A stretch of DNA of 64,000 nucleotides, from the NCBI GenBank assembly GCA_028564675.1, contig JAOVVO010000026.1, positions 62,001 through 126,000 of the forward strand, read 5' to 3'. Positions 49,188 to 62,511 of this stretch are shown here, one piece after another; within the stretch, counting starts at the first letter, position 1; each line of letters opens with the position of its first letter. The position numbers and the translations under genes are program-made. Under the pieces are notes generated by a model. The model did no database searches and had not been told where the DNA came from. It worked only from the letters and a program-made list of their open reading frames with translations. The DNA comes from Onchocerca lupi (taxonomy: Eukaryota; Nematoda; Chromadorea; Rhabditida; Onchocercidae).

Positions 49188-49813
49188 TCATACCAGTTGA
49201 ACGTTTGATTTTCTTGCTTTTCTCTTTTCTTTCTTATACGCTGCAGTTGTATCATATATTTGAAGCCATCGCTCGGTTTCAAACATTCCAACTTTATCAC
49301 TGCAACGAATATCATTCTGAAGAAACACATTGAATTTGTCAAATGTAAAAAAAGGCATTTTAAGCGTGAATTTGGTCCAATGAGAAGCAAAAAATCAACC
49401 AATGAATGTACATATATTTTATGTTCATTTATAAAGAACTAATTTTCACGAATTTTAAATGCTACAGAATCCTACATTTCATTTAACGTGATATAAAGTT
49501 GAACACGATAACGTTAACAAAATATGCAATTGAGGATATTTCAAGGTCGAATTGCGATTCAGAATTTTGGAAGCACAAGCAGTCAGTGAATCAAGATTTA
49601 AGAAGTTCAGATAGATTTTCAAGCAAGTCAGTCAGCGAAACGTAAGAACTGGATCGTTCTCTAAATGATTTCATTTAAAACATCCGGATGGCCAGTTATT
49701 ACCGACCCTTCCTATTTCTTGTTTCATCGGCGAAAAGGGTAAATCTTATTTACCGTAGTCTCATTTTTCAGCGAACTTTTTGTCATTTTCATGTCAGTTA
49801 TTATTCTCTGCAT
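49188..49813 (-). CDS. Possible small basic protein, 62 aa
   Basis: Two exons (49813-49754 and 49316-49188) join in phase 0 with a consensus donor (GTAAAT) and acceptor (tttcttcag). The product begins M-Q-R-I-I-T-D-M-K. It contains V-G-M-F-E-T-E-R-W-L-Q-I-Y-D-T-T and a very basic Lys/Arg tail ending S-N-V-Q-L-V. A 3' splice site (aatgttag) lies 15 nt before the ATG. It lies on the same strand between rps-21 and the P450 reductase, so a polycistronic arrangement is possible. I do not recognise the family; a mitochondrial or nucleolar protein is conceivable. Coding status rests on composition and splice signals only. Confidence 0.4.
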
Positions 49814-50463
49814 TATTCTTCCCAGCTTCTAACATTATGTTAAACTTTGGATACAACGAATTCCCTCAAAAATAGTCCCACATCATTTCGATCAGTCGAA
49901 TCCACCATTTCCAGTTACTATACTTATCTGACTGTCATCTGATTCCATTAAGGAATGACGAGATCCAAATCCCCACCCACGAATTTACATCTTGTTATAT
50001 TTTGATATCACGACCCATTGATAAAGTATCAATAGCATCACCTGATAATAGTGCATATATTCGTCCGGACAGAAAGTCCAAAGTCCGACAAAATACATCC
50101 CAATTAAAATTATCAATACCAGTTATACCAATCTTCTCCAACTTCACACTCCGTCTATGAGCATATAACAGGATATCTAGCAGGCTAGATGGCTAGATAT
50201 CCTGTTATATGCTCATGGACACAAAAATCCCAAATATGGTAATTCAGAAGCAGAAATATTGATCCGCCTCATAATTCCCATAAGGACATTTTTATTATCC
50301 AGAAATGCATCGAGCCTAAAGAACTTGAAATCTTAGCGTTCATCGCCAATTTTTTTTTATGATGCATCTCAACTAAAACAAAGAATACTTTATTATGGTC
50401 TATAATACCACAGAAAACAACAATAAAGAGAACGAGCATCATTTTTAAATCATCTTTCACATT
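49814..50463. other. Spacer containing a long perfect hairpin
   Basis: Between the rps-21 stop and the possible small gene. Apart from the inverted repeat at 50157-50216 I see no feature. Confidence 0.5.
50157..50216. repeat. Perfect 25-bp inverted repeat with a 10-nt loop
   Basis: The left arm begins ATGAGCATATAACAGGATAT (50157-50181) and the right arm is its exact reverse complement (50192-50216). The loop is AGGCTAGATG. Partial pairing extends outward by about three base pairs. It lies about 250 nt downstream of the rps-21 stop on that gene's strand. Confidence 0.9.
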
Positions 50464-50999
50464 TTAAAAACTGCTAGGTATCAAGCCATCGCGCTTCGCA
50501 AGACGCAAAATGCAATCATCTGATTCACCCATACAACGAATTTCGCCACAGATTGCGTATCTACAATAAGAAAATGTTAGCTAATATGCTCTTACACAAA
50601 ACATTCGCAAAACCCTTTAAAATTAAGATTCCTTCTGGAGAAATAAGATTCATAGTTCTAAAATTGCAAAGTGCAACTATGTTTGCTTGTAAAAGAAATC
50701 TATAATCCCAAAATTTTTCAAGTAAATAAAATCTATTAATCTGGAAATAATTTAATTTCCCTTAAAATTATCTTGAAGACTCGCCAAATTTTGGAAAATT
50801 ATGCAACAAAAAAACTAACGCTCACATTCAAGAACTTATACCTTATAACTTTTCCAGGTACCATGCGTCCTGTTTTAGGATCTACGTCGACTAAGTCGAT
50901 TTGCACAGCTGCATGATCCGTTGCTGCGATGATGCGCGATGATGAGGAGCATTTCCTCGGTATGTATAGTTCAACAAGCGCTCCTTCGTCGTTTTGCAT
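50464..50999 (-). CDS. rps-21: 40S ribosomal protein S21
   Basis: Two exons (50999-50842 and 50560-50464) join in phase 2 to 84 aa; the human protein is 83. It begins M-Q-N-D-E-G-A-L-V-E-L-Y-I-P-R-K-C-S, has R-I-I-A-A-T-D-H-A-A-V-Q and V-D-P-K-T-G-R, then Y-A-I-C-G-E-I-R-C-M-G-E-S-D-D and a C-terminus L-R-L-A-K-R-D-G-L-I-P. This matches eS21 along its whole length. It is a small-subunit ribosomal protein near the mRNA exit/platform region. A 3' splice site (gaattgcag) lies 32 nt upstream of the ATG, typical of trans-spliced ribosomal protein genes in nematodes. Confidence 0.96.
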
Positions 51000-53900
51000 A
51001 ATTAATAAATGAAAAATGAGTAATCCTTGCCCTGCAATTCATTCTATGAAAGTCGATACTAATGCAAAGATGAGGAAGATCAAAAAAACAATGTCTTGCA
51101 ATGATAAACGCGATGATTTCACTAAATAAAATGACACTGGACAACTAACAATTTTTGAGATCTGCGTTGGAATGTAAGAACATTATAATGAATAAAGGCA
51201 GCAATTCAAAGATGAAATGCAAAAACCAATATTACCAACAAATATAGATATTGTTAAAGGATTGACATCATTTCTTACAAACAAGAGAAAAGGAAATGCA
51301 ATCATAATTTTTGGAGCATAAATGAAGAGAGATAAAATCGAAACAAAAGTACTTTACAAAGTTGTCCCAAGAGCCTTTTTTATCATCCAAGATAACTCAT
51401 ATAATCCTCAAACAGCAGTCCTACAATCTTTCGAGATTTTCATGTAACTGCTGAATAAACTAATTTAAAAAATTGTAAGAAATAAAAATCAGGAATTAAC
51501 ATCAGAATTAACATCAATCAGGAATTAACATCACAGAGAGAAAGATAGAAACAAAAAAAAAGAAAAAGAAATGAAGACGAAAACATAACAAATCAATTCA
51601 GCAATCCTCATGTTTATCGATGGAATTCGTCGTTCTCACCAAATCACTCATTTGAAATAAAAGTCTGTTTCTATCATTAAAATAATAATTTGACATACAA
51701 ATACAAAACAATATACTAAGCGGTTAGAGAAAAAAATGTACGTCAAATTCTAACAAATACGAACAAAACCATGACAAGATTGCTAGTATCTAATGATTTC
51801 TTTCAATCCAATCAACTGATAATCTCGATTACTAACTTCCCAGCACTTCCCACTGTTCCTCTCACTCATACAATCTTATCCTTCTAAAATTGCAAATTTC
51901 TCATGCAAGATATTTCAGAGATGCATGAAACATCATTTCGACAAAAGATTAACCCGCATACTTGTCTATATTCCAGATGATCAAGAAATCCTGCTAGAGA
52001 AGAAGCTCCCCGCCACCTCTCCTCCTCGCCCATCCCGACCCCTAAATAACTGCACCACGAAATGCACAATCTCACCCGCGGCACAACAGACCCATGGAGT
52101 ACTACTGCACGCCACATCATAAACTTCGATCATGCGACGAGTCCCCGTTATGTTCCAGCAATATCTCACACTTGATTACATGAGGACATAGGTTTCAAGG
52201 CAAAACTCCAAGATGAAATTTCAAAATATCAAACTGAAATATCTGGTGAATCATATGATATAGTTTTATCAAATTCAATCTTACAAATAAAGGAGAAATT
52301 GTATGTAGCGATGACAGAATCTAGTGTGGTCTTCAATAAGTAAAATTTCATCGAACATTGTTTCATGTTTGTTAAGTAGATCTGCACATATCCGTTAATT
52401 TTGCTGTTCGTTTTCTCTTTTCTTTATTTTATTTTATTTTTTCTTTTATGCACTGTTTGACTGTTTCGCTTGAGTTTTACAGATCGGTTTTTCAAGGACA
52501 ACAATCTATTATCACATCATTTAAACATTCTTTAATACTGCTGAATAGCTCATCCTTCGATTGAATGGTTGATGAAATTTTCCTCAAAAACAAATTTCAA
52601 ATAATATACCACCGAAAGTTAACTTGCATTAAAGAATAATCATCATTTGTGGACAAGAGAATCCACTTGTCTCCTAACATCAAAATAGGTCTGCACTTGA
52701 TTTTGAAATACTGAAGGATTTTGGCGTTTAGTTTATTAATAAGATGGATTTATCCCACTGAAACACTGGAAGCAAACGCGAAAACAACTTTGCGTATTGC
52801 TCATTTATTACATTAGCAACTTTGCTGTTTTGTTACATTAGGCCATGTCACATTAGTATTGCTTCATGGAGGTGAAAAGGAAGATCAAAAAATTCATAGA
52901 CGGATGCGAAGAATTCTAGTAATTTTCCTATTACTTTCCTATCAACTCCGTTTAGCAGATCCAACGATTTCCTTCTTTCGTGTGGTACGACAAAGTACGT
53001 TTATGGTACAGAACTAAATGAATATATTCGTCTTTTCTTTTCATCTGTTAAACTGAATAAATCGATAGAAAAAAAAACCCGTTCTTTATCGGAGTCAATT
53101 GCGAATCAAAAATGATGTATGGATGCAGCGCAGCGTGACATTCGTTCCTGTCATTTCTTTATTATTATAAGTTACAATTTAGCGGCGAAAATTTCCGAGA
53201 GATTTGCAAGCTCTATAATAGTGCGCCAATAATAAAACGATTTTCATAAAAAATCGTCCGGAATTACCTGTTCAATAGATGATTCATCAATGATTCTCTT
53301 TATTCCCCATTTGTAATTGAGTGATTGTTCCGACTGAAATTCCCGGAAAATTTCACATGCCTATACCTACAAATCCCTCTGCTCTCTCAGAATAAGTGGG
53401 AATAATTTTGGGCAAATATATCTTTTTAAAAACTTATATAAATTGTAAAAAAAAAAAGGGTAACAAAATATGTAAAGCAAAACAAACAATAAGAAAGAAT
53501 GACCAGATGGAAAACCTGCACAAATACATCGTTAGCGTCTGGACAAACAGAACTAAAATGTCCGTTGATAAGGCACGGGAAGTGGAGAGGTACGAATTAG
53601 ATAAATAGAAGCGTAATTCAGAATTTCTGAGTTTCTGAGCGTAACTAAGATACTTAGATTTGAAGGTGATGTAACTCAAGAATTTTTTCCAGCAGTGGAA
53701 ATACCGAAAATGTGTACGGAGGTAGTCTTCAGAGGTGCTAATTGGAGATCAAATATTGTTATAACTATTTATTGCTATTCTAATTCAGAGAAGTCAACAA
53801 AGTCCCGCACCTGTAACATATACATTGATTTAGCTAGCCAGAATTATGCAAAATTCAGTAAAACCTCCTGCCATTCCAGAAGAACTTTGAAATTCAAAAG

Positions 53901-54332
53901 AAAATATTGCAGAAAATTTTTTTTGCATGTAACTTGAAAAAATAATTTAAAGACCATAATATTACAACTGAAAATGGTGTGGACGAAAAACACAAGAAAT
54001 TGTACTATCCATCAGATATTAACTGGCAGAGAACAAAATTGATCCGATATTATAACAAATAAAATACAGGTGACAAAGAAATACATACACATAAATATAT
54101 CGAATTGCGACAGCAAAAAGTATTAGAGTACGTGAGCAAGCGAAATTGAGTATTCATCTGCAATATTCAGCAATTATCGAAACCCAACATCTCTGGTTTG
54201 CATAATTTCGGATGAATTTATGTTCTTAAGATCATCAGGATTTAACTTCATTTTTGAATTTTGTAATAATTATGTGAATTTCACCAGTGTTAATAATGAC
54301 TGTTACCGGATTAATACAATATAATCAATTAT
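51000..54332. other. Spacer upstream of rps-21, no gene seen
   Basis: Mostly AT-rich. A short stretch at about 51990-52160 is unusually G+C-rich and open in several frames on both strands. No family is recognisable there and no splice or start context favours one frame. Direct short repeats of AGGAATTAACATCA type occur near 51490-51535. Confidence 0.45.
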
Positions 54333-56097
54333 TCACTGGTAACGATAACTATTATTAAGTGTTGTGGTCCGATGCTGACGATCGTATTGTTCGTGTCGTA
54401 CGAGGTCCTCTAGTGCATGGATATCTAATCGAACCGAGCCAGCATATGTCAAAAAATCTCGAACATCTAAATCGAGCGAGGCTAGTGATCGCCGACGCCA
54501 ACCTGCAACTATTTTACGTCATCAATCACAAATGTCAATTCTATATTCAAATACAGCATGGTCATCGAGCATGATTCTCAAATTTTCGATCATCTATGAT
54601 TTGTCAAATGCTAATAAGCTATAATGTATAAAAAATACAGCAGGAAAAATAAACCAAACAATATGGAAAACATACAAATGACATATTCGTTGAGAAGCAT
54701 CGGTGGGGTGGATGAACTTTCGAGAGGTATCGGATTATCTCGGAAATATTCCAGGAGATCAATCATTGTCTCAAAAATCATCTGATGAATGCGGCACTCC
54801 CCATCAGGCATCATTACGATCCGTACATGCTGTAATTTATTGAAATGAATTCTTAATTTGCCGCAGAAAATATGAAATATCTAATATCACATACATTATT
54901 CTCAGTCATTGTATAGCATGATTTCAGAGATTAAAATGAATGATTTCTTACTTGAATGAATTTTTGAAACGACAAGAAATAAAACAACCATCGATCGAGT
55001 CAATAAATGTATACATAATGAGAACCTTAGCTTTGCCTTGACAATTGAAGGTCAATACAAATTCTCCGGGACGTGTTTCGCTTTGACGTACAAGAAATAA
55101 GCCATGTCCATCAACTCCATTGTAAAGCACTAATCGCGTACTTACGCTGCGTGACAAACGTGCATGAAACCATGGATAGATCTCCAGCCCCGATACAGAA
55201 CCACGTACTGTTCTTGTCGGCATTCGCGTATCCATTCCTGTTGATGTCATCGAATGCACATTGTTTAATGACCTCAAACTTTTTCATAAAGACTTCCAGA
55301 TTTCAGAATTTCGAAAATCTTTAGAATTTTTTTTTCGTTTTCATTGTAAAATCTTTTTCGAAAATATAATTTTCAGCTATTACAATCATAAATAATAAAA
55401 GTCTGTTAGAAAGAGCAAAATGTCTCATCTCGTCAGCTATGAAAAAGTTTCACGCTGATTTTTTTTTTTTTGAGTTAAAACTTTTAGCTTCGATAATAAT
55501 CGCTGACAATCCAAAATCCAATTATCGAAGGCAAAAAAGATTCGAAGAGCGGGAATTTCAAAAGGGAAGCAGATGAAGTGTTACTAAGTTTTTCATGACA
55601 CATTTAATTATCAAAAATAAACCATTTTAATTTTAACATTTTTAGAAACTATAAATTCATTTTTTTAATTTTACGTAAAAAAAAATTCACCGTGTCGAAA
55701 AAAATTGCCGATTGCGAAGAAAGTTGGAACCAGTTGGTGGTGCAGACGGTTGTCGAACGAACCTATGAGTAGAATTCGAGTCGTTCTCCGATACACAATT
55801 TCGAATCATAGCTAACCATTGTTGACAGTCAGCCCGATTCCTTGCCTCGATCACATACTCCACCTAAAATTCCCACTGAAGAAATGAAACATAATAACAA
55901 CAATCAGTTAGGAAGAAATCCTTTAGTAATTGAAAAGTCGTAAAATTCAATAATGAGATAAAACAAACATCATTATATCCACGAATAGCAAATATCGATT
56001 CGTTTCCTTCCTCAAATTCTAATGGTGTTGTTTCCCTGACTTCCATTATTAGAAAGCAAAAAATGCCCGATTTTGCTCGACTGCTCTAAAAAATAAG

Positions 56098-56129
<32 letters not shown>

Positions 56130-59100
56130 ATAGAACAATTTTTTCGATTTGGACAATCATAACATTTTCAAGATATGCAACGTTCCAGTTAAAATTCTAT
56201 GTAACTAAAATGTATTTAATGTCATTTCAAATTTCAAAAAGTTATAATCAACCACGTGCACAATTATATATATACAAACTGCTGATAGCTTAGTGTTTAG
56301 TAGTTCTTCACACTTAAGCTAGTGATATATTTTTGAAAATGCATTTGAGCAGGTAATGAATTATTTCTCAAAACAGAATCAGTTTCGCAAGCACATAAAA
56401 TAATCACAGAAGTGAATAAATATTTAAAAATTCTATAAAATTTCTCTTACTTTGGGAGGCGAATAGAACTCCAGCAAATATCCCCCAGCCGTTTTCACAA
56501 GACATAGCCTGCATTTTCGCCACTGTTTCGTTTCAAGTTCTAAGCCACTCATATATCTAAATAATCTATTACTAGAAAAAAAAAAAACAAACTTAAATTA
56601 TAATCTACCACTGGCAAATTACCTAGGTCAATGCTCTTGTCGGGACGATTCAAGATCAAACTCATAGACGTGACAAGATTACCTTCTTCAATTATTAATT
56701 AATAGCATCAAATTGAATTAACTTGAAAAAGAATGAAGTGAAGGATTAAGGAAAAATTATCTTAATTTAAGGAATGAATTAAAAAAGAGTTAACTTTCCA
56801 AACAGATCTTAATTAATTTATTTTTTTCCGTATAACAAACTATTTACTTTCAGTCTCTTTTTCCTCCTTTTCCGCCTTCCCGCTTCACATATCTTTCATT
56901 CCAATGAACTAGAAAATGCTATTTAGAACTCAATCGGAAAGTCTGTGATATTGTTTAAAAAGTGAATATTTGTAGGGGAAACATTCTAAACGACCAAATA
57001 TTTAAAGTCTTACCTTACATTACCCTCCCGAATCAATTCAACTGTTGTTTTAGTTTGAAAATGTAATCGAAACCAAGAAAGTCGCTTGGCTGATGGCCGC
57101 CTAGAATTAGAAGGTGCCGGTTGATTTTGAAGCACTGAGTCTGCCTGAAATTTGGAAGGAATTTTGCGGTCACTATAATCTAAATTAAGAACTGAAAATG
57201 AAGCTAGGGTTTCAAAAATCATTTAAAACTGTCAATTTTAATAGATAAAAGTAATTTTAGCTACAAATTCAATTTTTATGAATTCAAAAGAAATCTTATG
57301 GTCCTTTAATATGAAATAATAAAAACATTGTTTTATTTACAGGGAAGGAATAAATATTTAGGACTTACCAGCATACTGCGTTCTCTTGAGGCTACCTCAG
57401 ATCTTGACCGTGATAACCAGGTGACATCCGCGACGCTCGATGGTCTTTCATAATCATTTAGAGATCTCCAACCACATGAACGCTCGCGATAATTGACATT
57501 ATCAGCAGCTGTATGATTGGATGAAACATTCTGAAAATATAAAAATACGATAAAAATCGACCATTGAATACTCGATAGTAGGAGCCTATTCTATTTATCC
57601 AGATATGAAGAAGTGAAAAGCAGATGTAAACATAAACAGAAAAATTAAATGAACAAAGGAGAATCGTATCGCAGAAATCAATGACTTCATGTACAGCTTT
57701 AAAATGAATATTTTTCGGATGCTATATCATGCCTAAACATAAATCTTTTCAGTCATTTCGCACTTACCATCTGAAACTAATGAAAACAATGTTTTCATCA
57801 ACTGATTCCTGCACGGTGCAAAATAGATATCGTATCATGTCATATCATATCATGCACATTGTGTCATGTTATGTAAGGTTGAAAAACATGACGCATACCT
57901 TGCCATTAGCACACTAATTAGCGAAATTGCGCGATCGTTTTATAAAGTGAGATATGATTATGAAAGAAGATTGCGAAATGACTGTGAACTCAATGAGAAT
58001 CTACAAGAAGAGATAAGAGGAAAATAAAAGCATCACTCAAGAAGGAATAAATTGATGGAGACAGTTTAAAATGTAACGTCGGGATATGGTAGGTAGTTGT
58101 TGTCTGTCTAGTTCATTTTCGATAGGCAGTTGATGATTTGAATCATTGACCTTCAACCTCCAACAACTAGTAGCATGTTTTCAATTGGGTTCAAATTCCC
58201 TGGAATATCTTTTCCTACCTTTCACACTGCTTACCGACAGTGATAATAGTGAAGATGAAGAAGGGGAAGGAGTAAATCTATGCGTGAACAATTTACATAC
58301 GTTTTCACTTTTTCCTCTGCAAATATCGCTATAAAGAAGGACTAATAGAAAAAAAAATATGAGATTTGCTATTTCTCATTATGCGATATGAGAGAATGAA
58401 ATAGATTAATTTAAAAGCTAAACAATGAAATCAATCAAAAGGCGAAAGATAAACGGAAATAAAAATCGGAAGAGAACTTCGAGCTAATGATTAATACACA
58501 CTGGTTGAAGTAAGGTAGTTACAGGAAGAACGACATTCCGGTTAGCCAGCCTTTCCGTCAGTTCTTCACTTAGCGTATCGGTAAATTGCTGAACGATATC
58601 CGTAACGGGTACGTTGCCTTGAGTGATACCAATACTCGTCGAATATTGATGCCAACTTTCCGCGAATTTGAAAGCGACTGACTTTGCGTACTGTATGCAA
58701 AACTGTCGCCATCTGTTACTTTCTTGAGCTTAAACATAAGGGACTTACATTATTACCTAATCGATATATTCTTGAAAAAATTGATGTAACTGAAATTAGA
58801 TCCAGCTGAATGATATAACAAAAATAAAATTTTTCAACTTTTAATTCTGATTATAAAAATAACTCCGAAGATTCTTTTCAATGCATTCTGAAGTTGAATT
58901 GAAATATCAAAGTTTTTTGATCGATATTGACTTTGGTTGAAAATATACAAGCTTCTAGCTGAGTAGCGAGCAGAAACATTTAAATTTTTTCATGTCAAGC
59001 CACCACTTTCTGACAAAGTCACAAAGGAATAAAAAAAATGTCACTTAGCTCTCTTGGTAATTTTTACTGCAAAAAAAAAAAAAAAAATGTTCGAAAAAGA

Positions 59101-59576
59101 CAAATACGCTGCATTCGATGCTTAATTGCTGATTTATGGTGAATGGATTAAAATATCGAAAGAATAAGGAAAGAAACAGAATGAAATTGTGTATGTGTAG
59201 TTCTTGTTTTAATTTTTTTCTTAACTTTTGTTTCCTTATTCTCTGACTAAAGACATATTTTTAAATTGCATTTTAAGATTTTTATTATATTACAAGCAAA
59301 AATCATATAAAGAAATCTACATTCGCACAATAAGCTTATGAACAAATATAGCTAAAATAAGCAACAGCAAATCGATAAAAATAACGAAAAATTGACAGAA
59401 TAATTGATAGTAATGGAAATTTCAAGTGAAATCAGTTATGGAAATTTCAAGTGATTTCAAGTGAAATCTTACCTTCCATTCAATAATCTCTTCAAAATTG
59501 AACGCCACTTTCTTTTACTACCAAATCTTATCCACGAATGATTCTTTTTAATGTCAACTTCCAAATCGTCAGTCAT
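54333..59576 (-). CDS. sh2b: SH2B/Lnk-family adaptor protein
   Basis: Ten exons join in phase to 529 aa: 59576-59473, 58712-58502, 57530-57369, 57144-57014, 56571-56451, 56085-55969, 55863-55691, 55272-55026, 54829-54676, 54502-54333. Domain order is diagnostic. An N-terminal phenylalanine-zipper dimerisation segment (W-R-Q-F-C-I-Q-Y-A-K, then V-A-F-K-F-A) lies at about 35-105. A PH domain follows at about 190-300 (T-T-V-E-L-I-R-E-G; W-R-K-C-R-L; Y-V-I-E-A-R). The SH2 domain is at about 355-455 (Y-P-W-F-H-A-R-L-S-R; phosphotyrosine pocket G-L-F-L-V-R-Q-S-E; I-P-L-E-S). The C-terminus N-N-S-Y-R-Y-Q recalls the conserved tyrosine tail of SH2B1. Family members dock on activated receptor tyrosine kinases, notably insulin/JAK2 signalling. 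The first exon and its acceptor are the least certain; from exon 2 on the model is firm. Confidence 0.9.
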
Positions 59577-61958
59577 CAAAGAAATCGCCTTCCATCGCAG
59601 TAATAATCATTTTCAGTTTGCAGAACGAAATTTGCACATTGTTCAGAAAACATTCAGTCTGTTATGCGTAGTTTTTTACAATATAATGATCGTTCAATTA
59701 ATATTTCAGTCGTTTTAGCATATTAGGTAGATATATTCCAATTTACCAAACATCAAATAGCACTCTTTCCAGTTTTAAATTTCGCTATGACTTAATTAAC
59801 GTACCAATCGCTCAGTTCAAATAATTTCTTTTTTGCTTCTGAAATAGAGTTTAGCAAATATTTAACAAATACACCAAAAAGGCATAATATTTAACTAGTT
59901 TGTCAACATAAGAAATGGCTAGAAAAGATACATTCACTAATTCGGAATTAAGTTCATCAAATATCACATACTTTTTGAAGTTTGCAAGGAAACTTTAATC
60001 TCTTCGATATTTCAAATTAGTATTTCTAGGAAAATTAGATTGAAGAGCTTACAATGAGAAACATTTTGAATGAATAATGCATTTTTAAGCATAAACAAGT
60101 ATTTCCCACTAGCATACAGTAGCGAAAATTCATCAGAAAGATCTCATCAACTTATAGATTACAGCTATTACAGTTACTGCAATATTTTCTACAGTTGAAT
60201 CACTGAATATTTAGGTCTTATCATTATTAATATTAATGTCCGATTTGAATAGATTATAGTTGAGGAAAAGAAAAGCAAAATTTTCTGGACTTACTTGAAA
60301 TTTTTAGTATATAATTTACGCCTAAATTACTTAACATTTTTCGCTTCAGATTATGATATAAAGTTCGAATAGAATTTAGAGGAGAGACGGGTAATGAAAT
60401 AAAACAACCAATGAATTACTCATATCCCCAAAAGATGAGTCAAATTTCAGTTTAAATCTCGAAATTTATGGTTAAGCAATTTGAGAGGCTACCAAATTAA
60501 AATAATGGAACAAAATTTTAAAGATCATTTAGATCTTGAATAAATATCGTGTGAAAATTTTCATGCTAAATCAAGCGTTTTCTGACATATTCGATCACTA
60601 ACATTCTTGATTATTCATCAAATAAAGTTTTCTGCAAAGTTTATTGACGAATGAAATCTTCTTAATAATTCCATGATTCCTATCAGAATGCTTTGCCGAA
60701 AAAAAATTGTGAATAGCGAAAAAAACAATCGTACTGATTTAATGAATAAAAAAGAAAGAAACTTTTTGAGAGATTCGATGAAATGTGTCAAATTCTTTCC
60801 TTTTATCTTTCGAAACAAAATAAAGAAGAAAAAAGTGAAGAATCACATTTAAATAAAGAATGATAACCTACTGAAGTCATTTTGATAGCTGAACAGACAA
60901 GCAATGAAGTAAGATAGGTTGAAATAATGCGGGGCTGAAAAAAGCTTTGCAAGAGCTAAAAGACTGATGGCTAACAGATAAAAACGCATATATCATTTCC
61001 TGTTTTTTTTTCCTTTTTTTTACTTCTTATTTCGCACTTGAAAATGAAAAAAAGAAAGAAGAAAAAAAAAAGGGAAATCGGAAACAGGACAACAAATTAA
61101 AAAGTTGCAGAGAGGAAAGGAATTTTGTTATGCTGTGATCGGGGAAAAATGTTAATAGAATCGGATCGGTGAGTCTTATGCTTCCGTTATGCATTAATTT
61201 TCCATATAGCACAAAAAAATATATATATTTGCTTATTTCAATCTATAAAATCGTTCAACTGCAAATTATAACATATATAGTATTGACCACAAGTTTTAAA
61301 TAAAAAATTTTCAAAGTTTTTTCAATATTGCTCAAGGAGCCGTTATGGCAATGATATTTCAAGCTTCAAAAGGCCACCAAAGCAGTGATATATATTTTAA
61401 TTTTAATATATGGCTTCTTTAACATTTGAAATCTGAAGCGGAAAAAGTATAAGTTTTTGGGAAGTTCTATAAATACTTAAATATGAACTCATAATATTTT
61501 TCCAATGTAAATTAACAGCTTCCACTTATAATATGAGTTGACTATTTTTATTTGATGTCTAACATTTATTAATCGGTAAATTTTTGAATTGAATTTGATG
61601 ACTAAAGATTATATTTTAGAATCTATTACTTATATGTATTATTGATAATCGTAAGTAGATCTGTATATTACCATTAAATATCACTCGAAAATGATTTGAG
61701 AACTACTTGACGCCATTAGATCTTATTAAATATGAAAATTATAAGAAAACTGGAAAGCATAAGTGAATTATAACTATTTGCTGCAGGGATAAACAAATAT
61801 AAAGTATTCATTTATGAATTATATGTTATACAGAATTGTTTTTACATATGATTTAAAAATTTAGGAAAATCTTCACAGCAATAAAAAATGATTCTTCCAG
61901 TATAAATAGAAATAAATTTAAAATCTAGAAACCACAACATATTACATTCACTTATTAG
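59577..61958. other. AT-rich gene-free region
   Basis: No coding exon or structured element is supported upstream of the SH2B-family gene. Poly-purine stretches occur near 61030-61080. Confidence 0.5.
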
Positions 61959-62511
61959 TGTCGGGAAATTCCGAAATATGGTTTGATTCCGAAATTTTGA
62001 AGTCAAGAAGCGCGAAGATAGTTTTAAATGAACAGTCAAAATGATAAGCATGTTTGTCGCAAAAGGAGAAACATGCTTATAAATAAAGGATAAACATATT
62101 TCCCGCCAAAATGACAAATATATTTGCCGCCAAAATGCTCCGGTCAACAGGTAAGCAAAGCGAGATCGATCAATCATGAGGTGACGAATCGTAAATCAGG
62201 GAAGAAAGAGGAGCTCCGGAAGGATATAAAAGAATCAGATTTTGGAGAATCATTTTGTTTAGGCTACAAGTTATCTAGAATACCTCAGTTTCTACAGCAA
62301 CAGTTTTTACAACAATCAAGAAATCGACAATCTAAGACGAATATTGTTTTCTACTCTCAGCAAAGAAAGAATAATCTGTTTTCAATTACCTCGGATATTC
62401 TTCAGCAACTGTTTGTATTGTAGAGGAAGAAATACTCTTCTACCTATCAATAAAACTTCGTTACTAAAAATTCATTTCTGTCACACCAATTCAAATTCAA
62501 TTTTTCTAACA
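61959..62511 (+). mobile_element. Solo LTR, BEL/Pao-like family, copy 2
   Basis: The 553-bp element begins TGTCGGGAAATTCCGAAATA and ends TTTTTCTAACA. It aligns with copy 1 at 18229-18825 along its length in the same orientation. Shared landmarks include AAGTCAAGAA(A/G)CGC, repeated GATAAACAT(A/G)TTT-CCGCCAAAA subunits, AATCATGAGG, GAAAGA(G)GAGCTCC and a late AATAAA (about 62449). Flanks are ATTAG (61954-61958) and ACTAG (62512-62516), an imperfect 5-bp duplication, so this insertion is probably older. No internal retroelement genes are present. The open frame at 62124-62423 lies inside the LTR and is not a gene. Confidence 0.75.

Noticed and set aside
51925..52122. Plus-strand ORF across the G+C-rich island
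   Set aside because: There is an equally open minus frame, no splice context and no recognised family; reported only as a compositional oddity.
62124..62423. Plus-strand ORF of 99 codons
   Set aside because: It lies in the second LTR copy; the corresponding frame of copy 1 is not conserved as protein.
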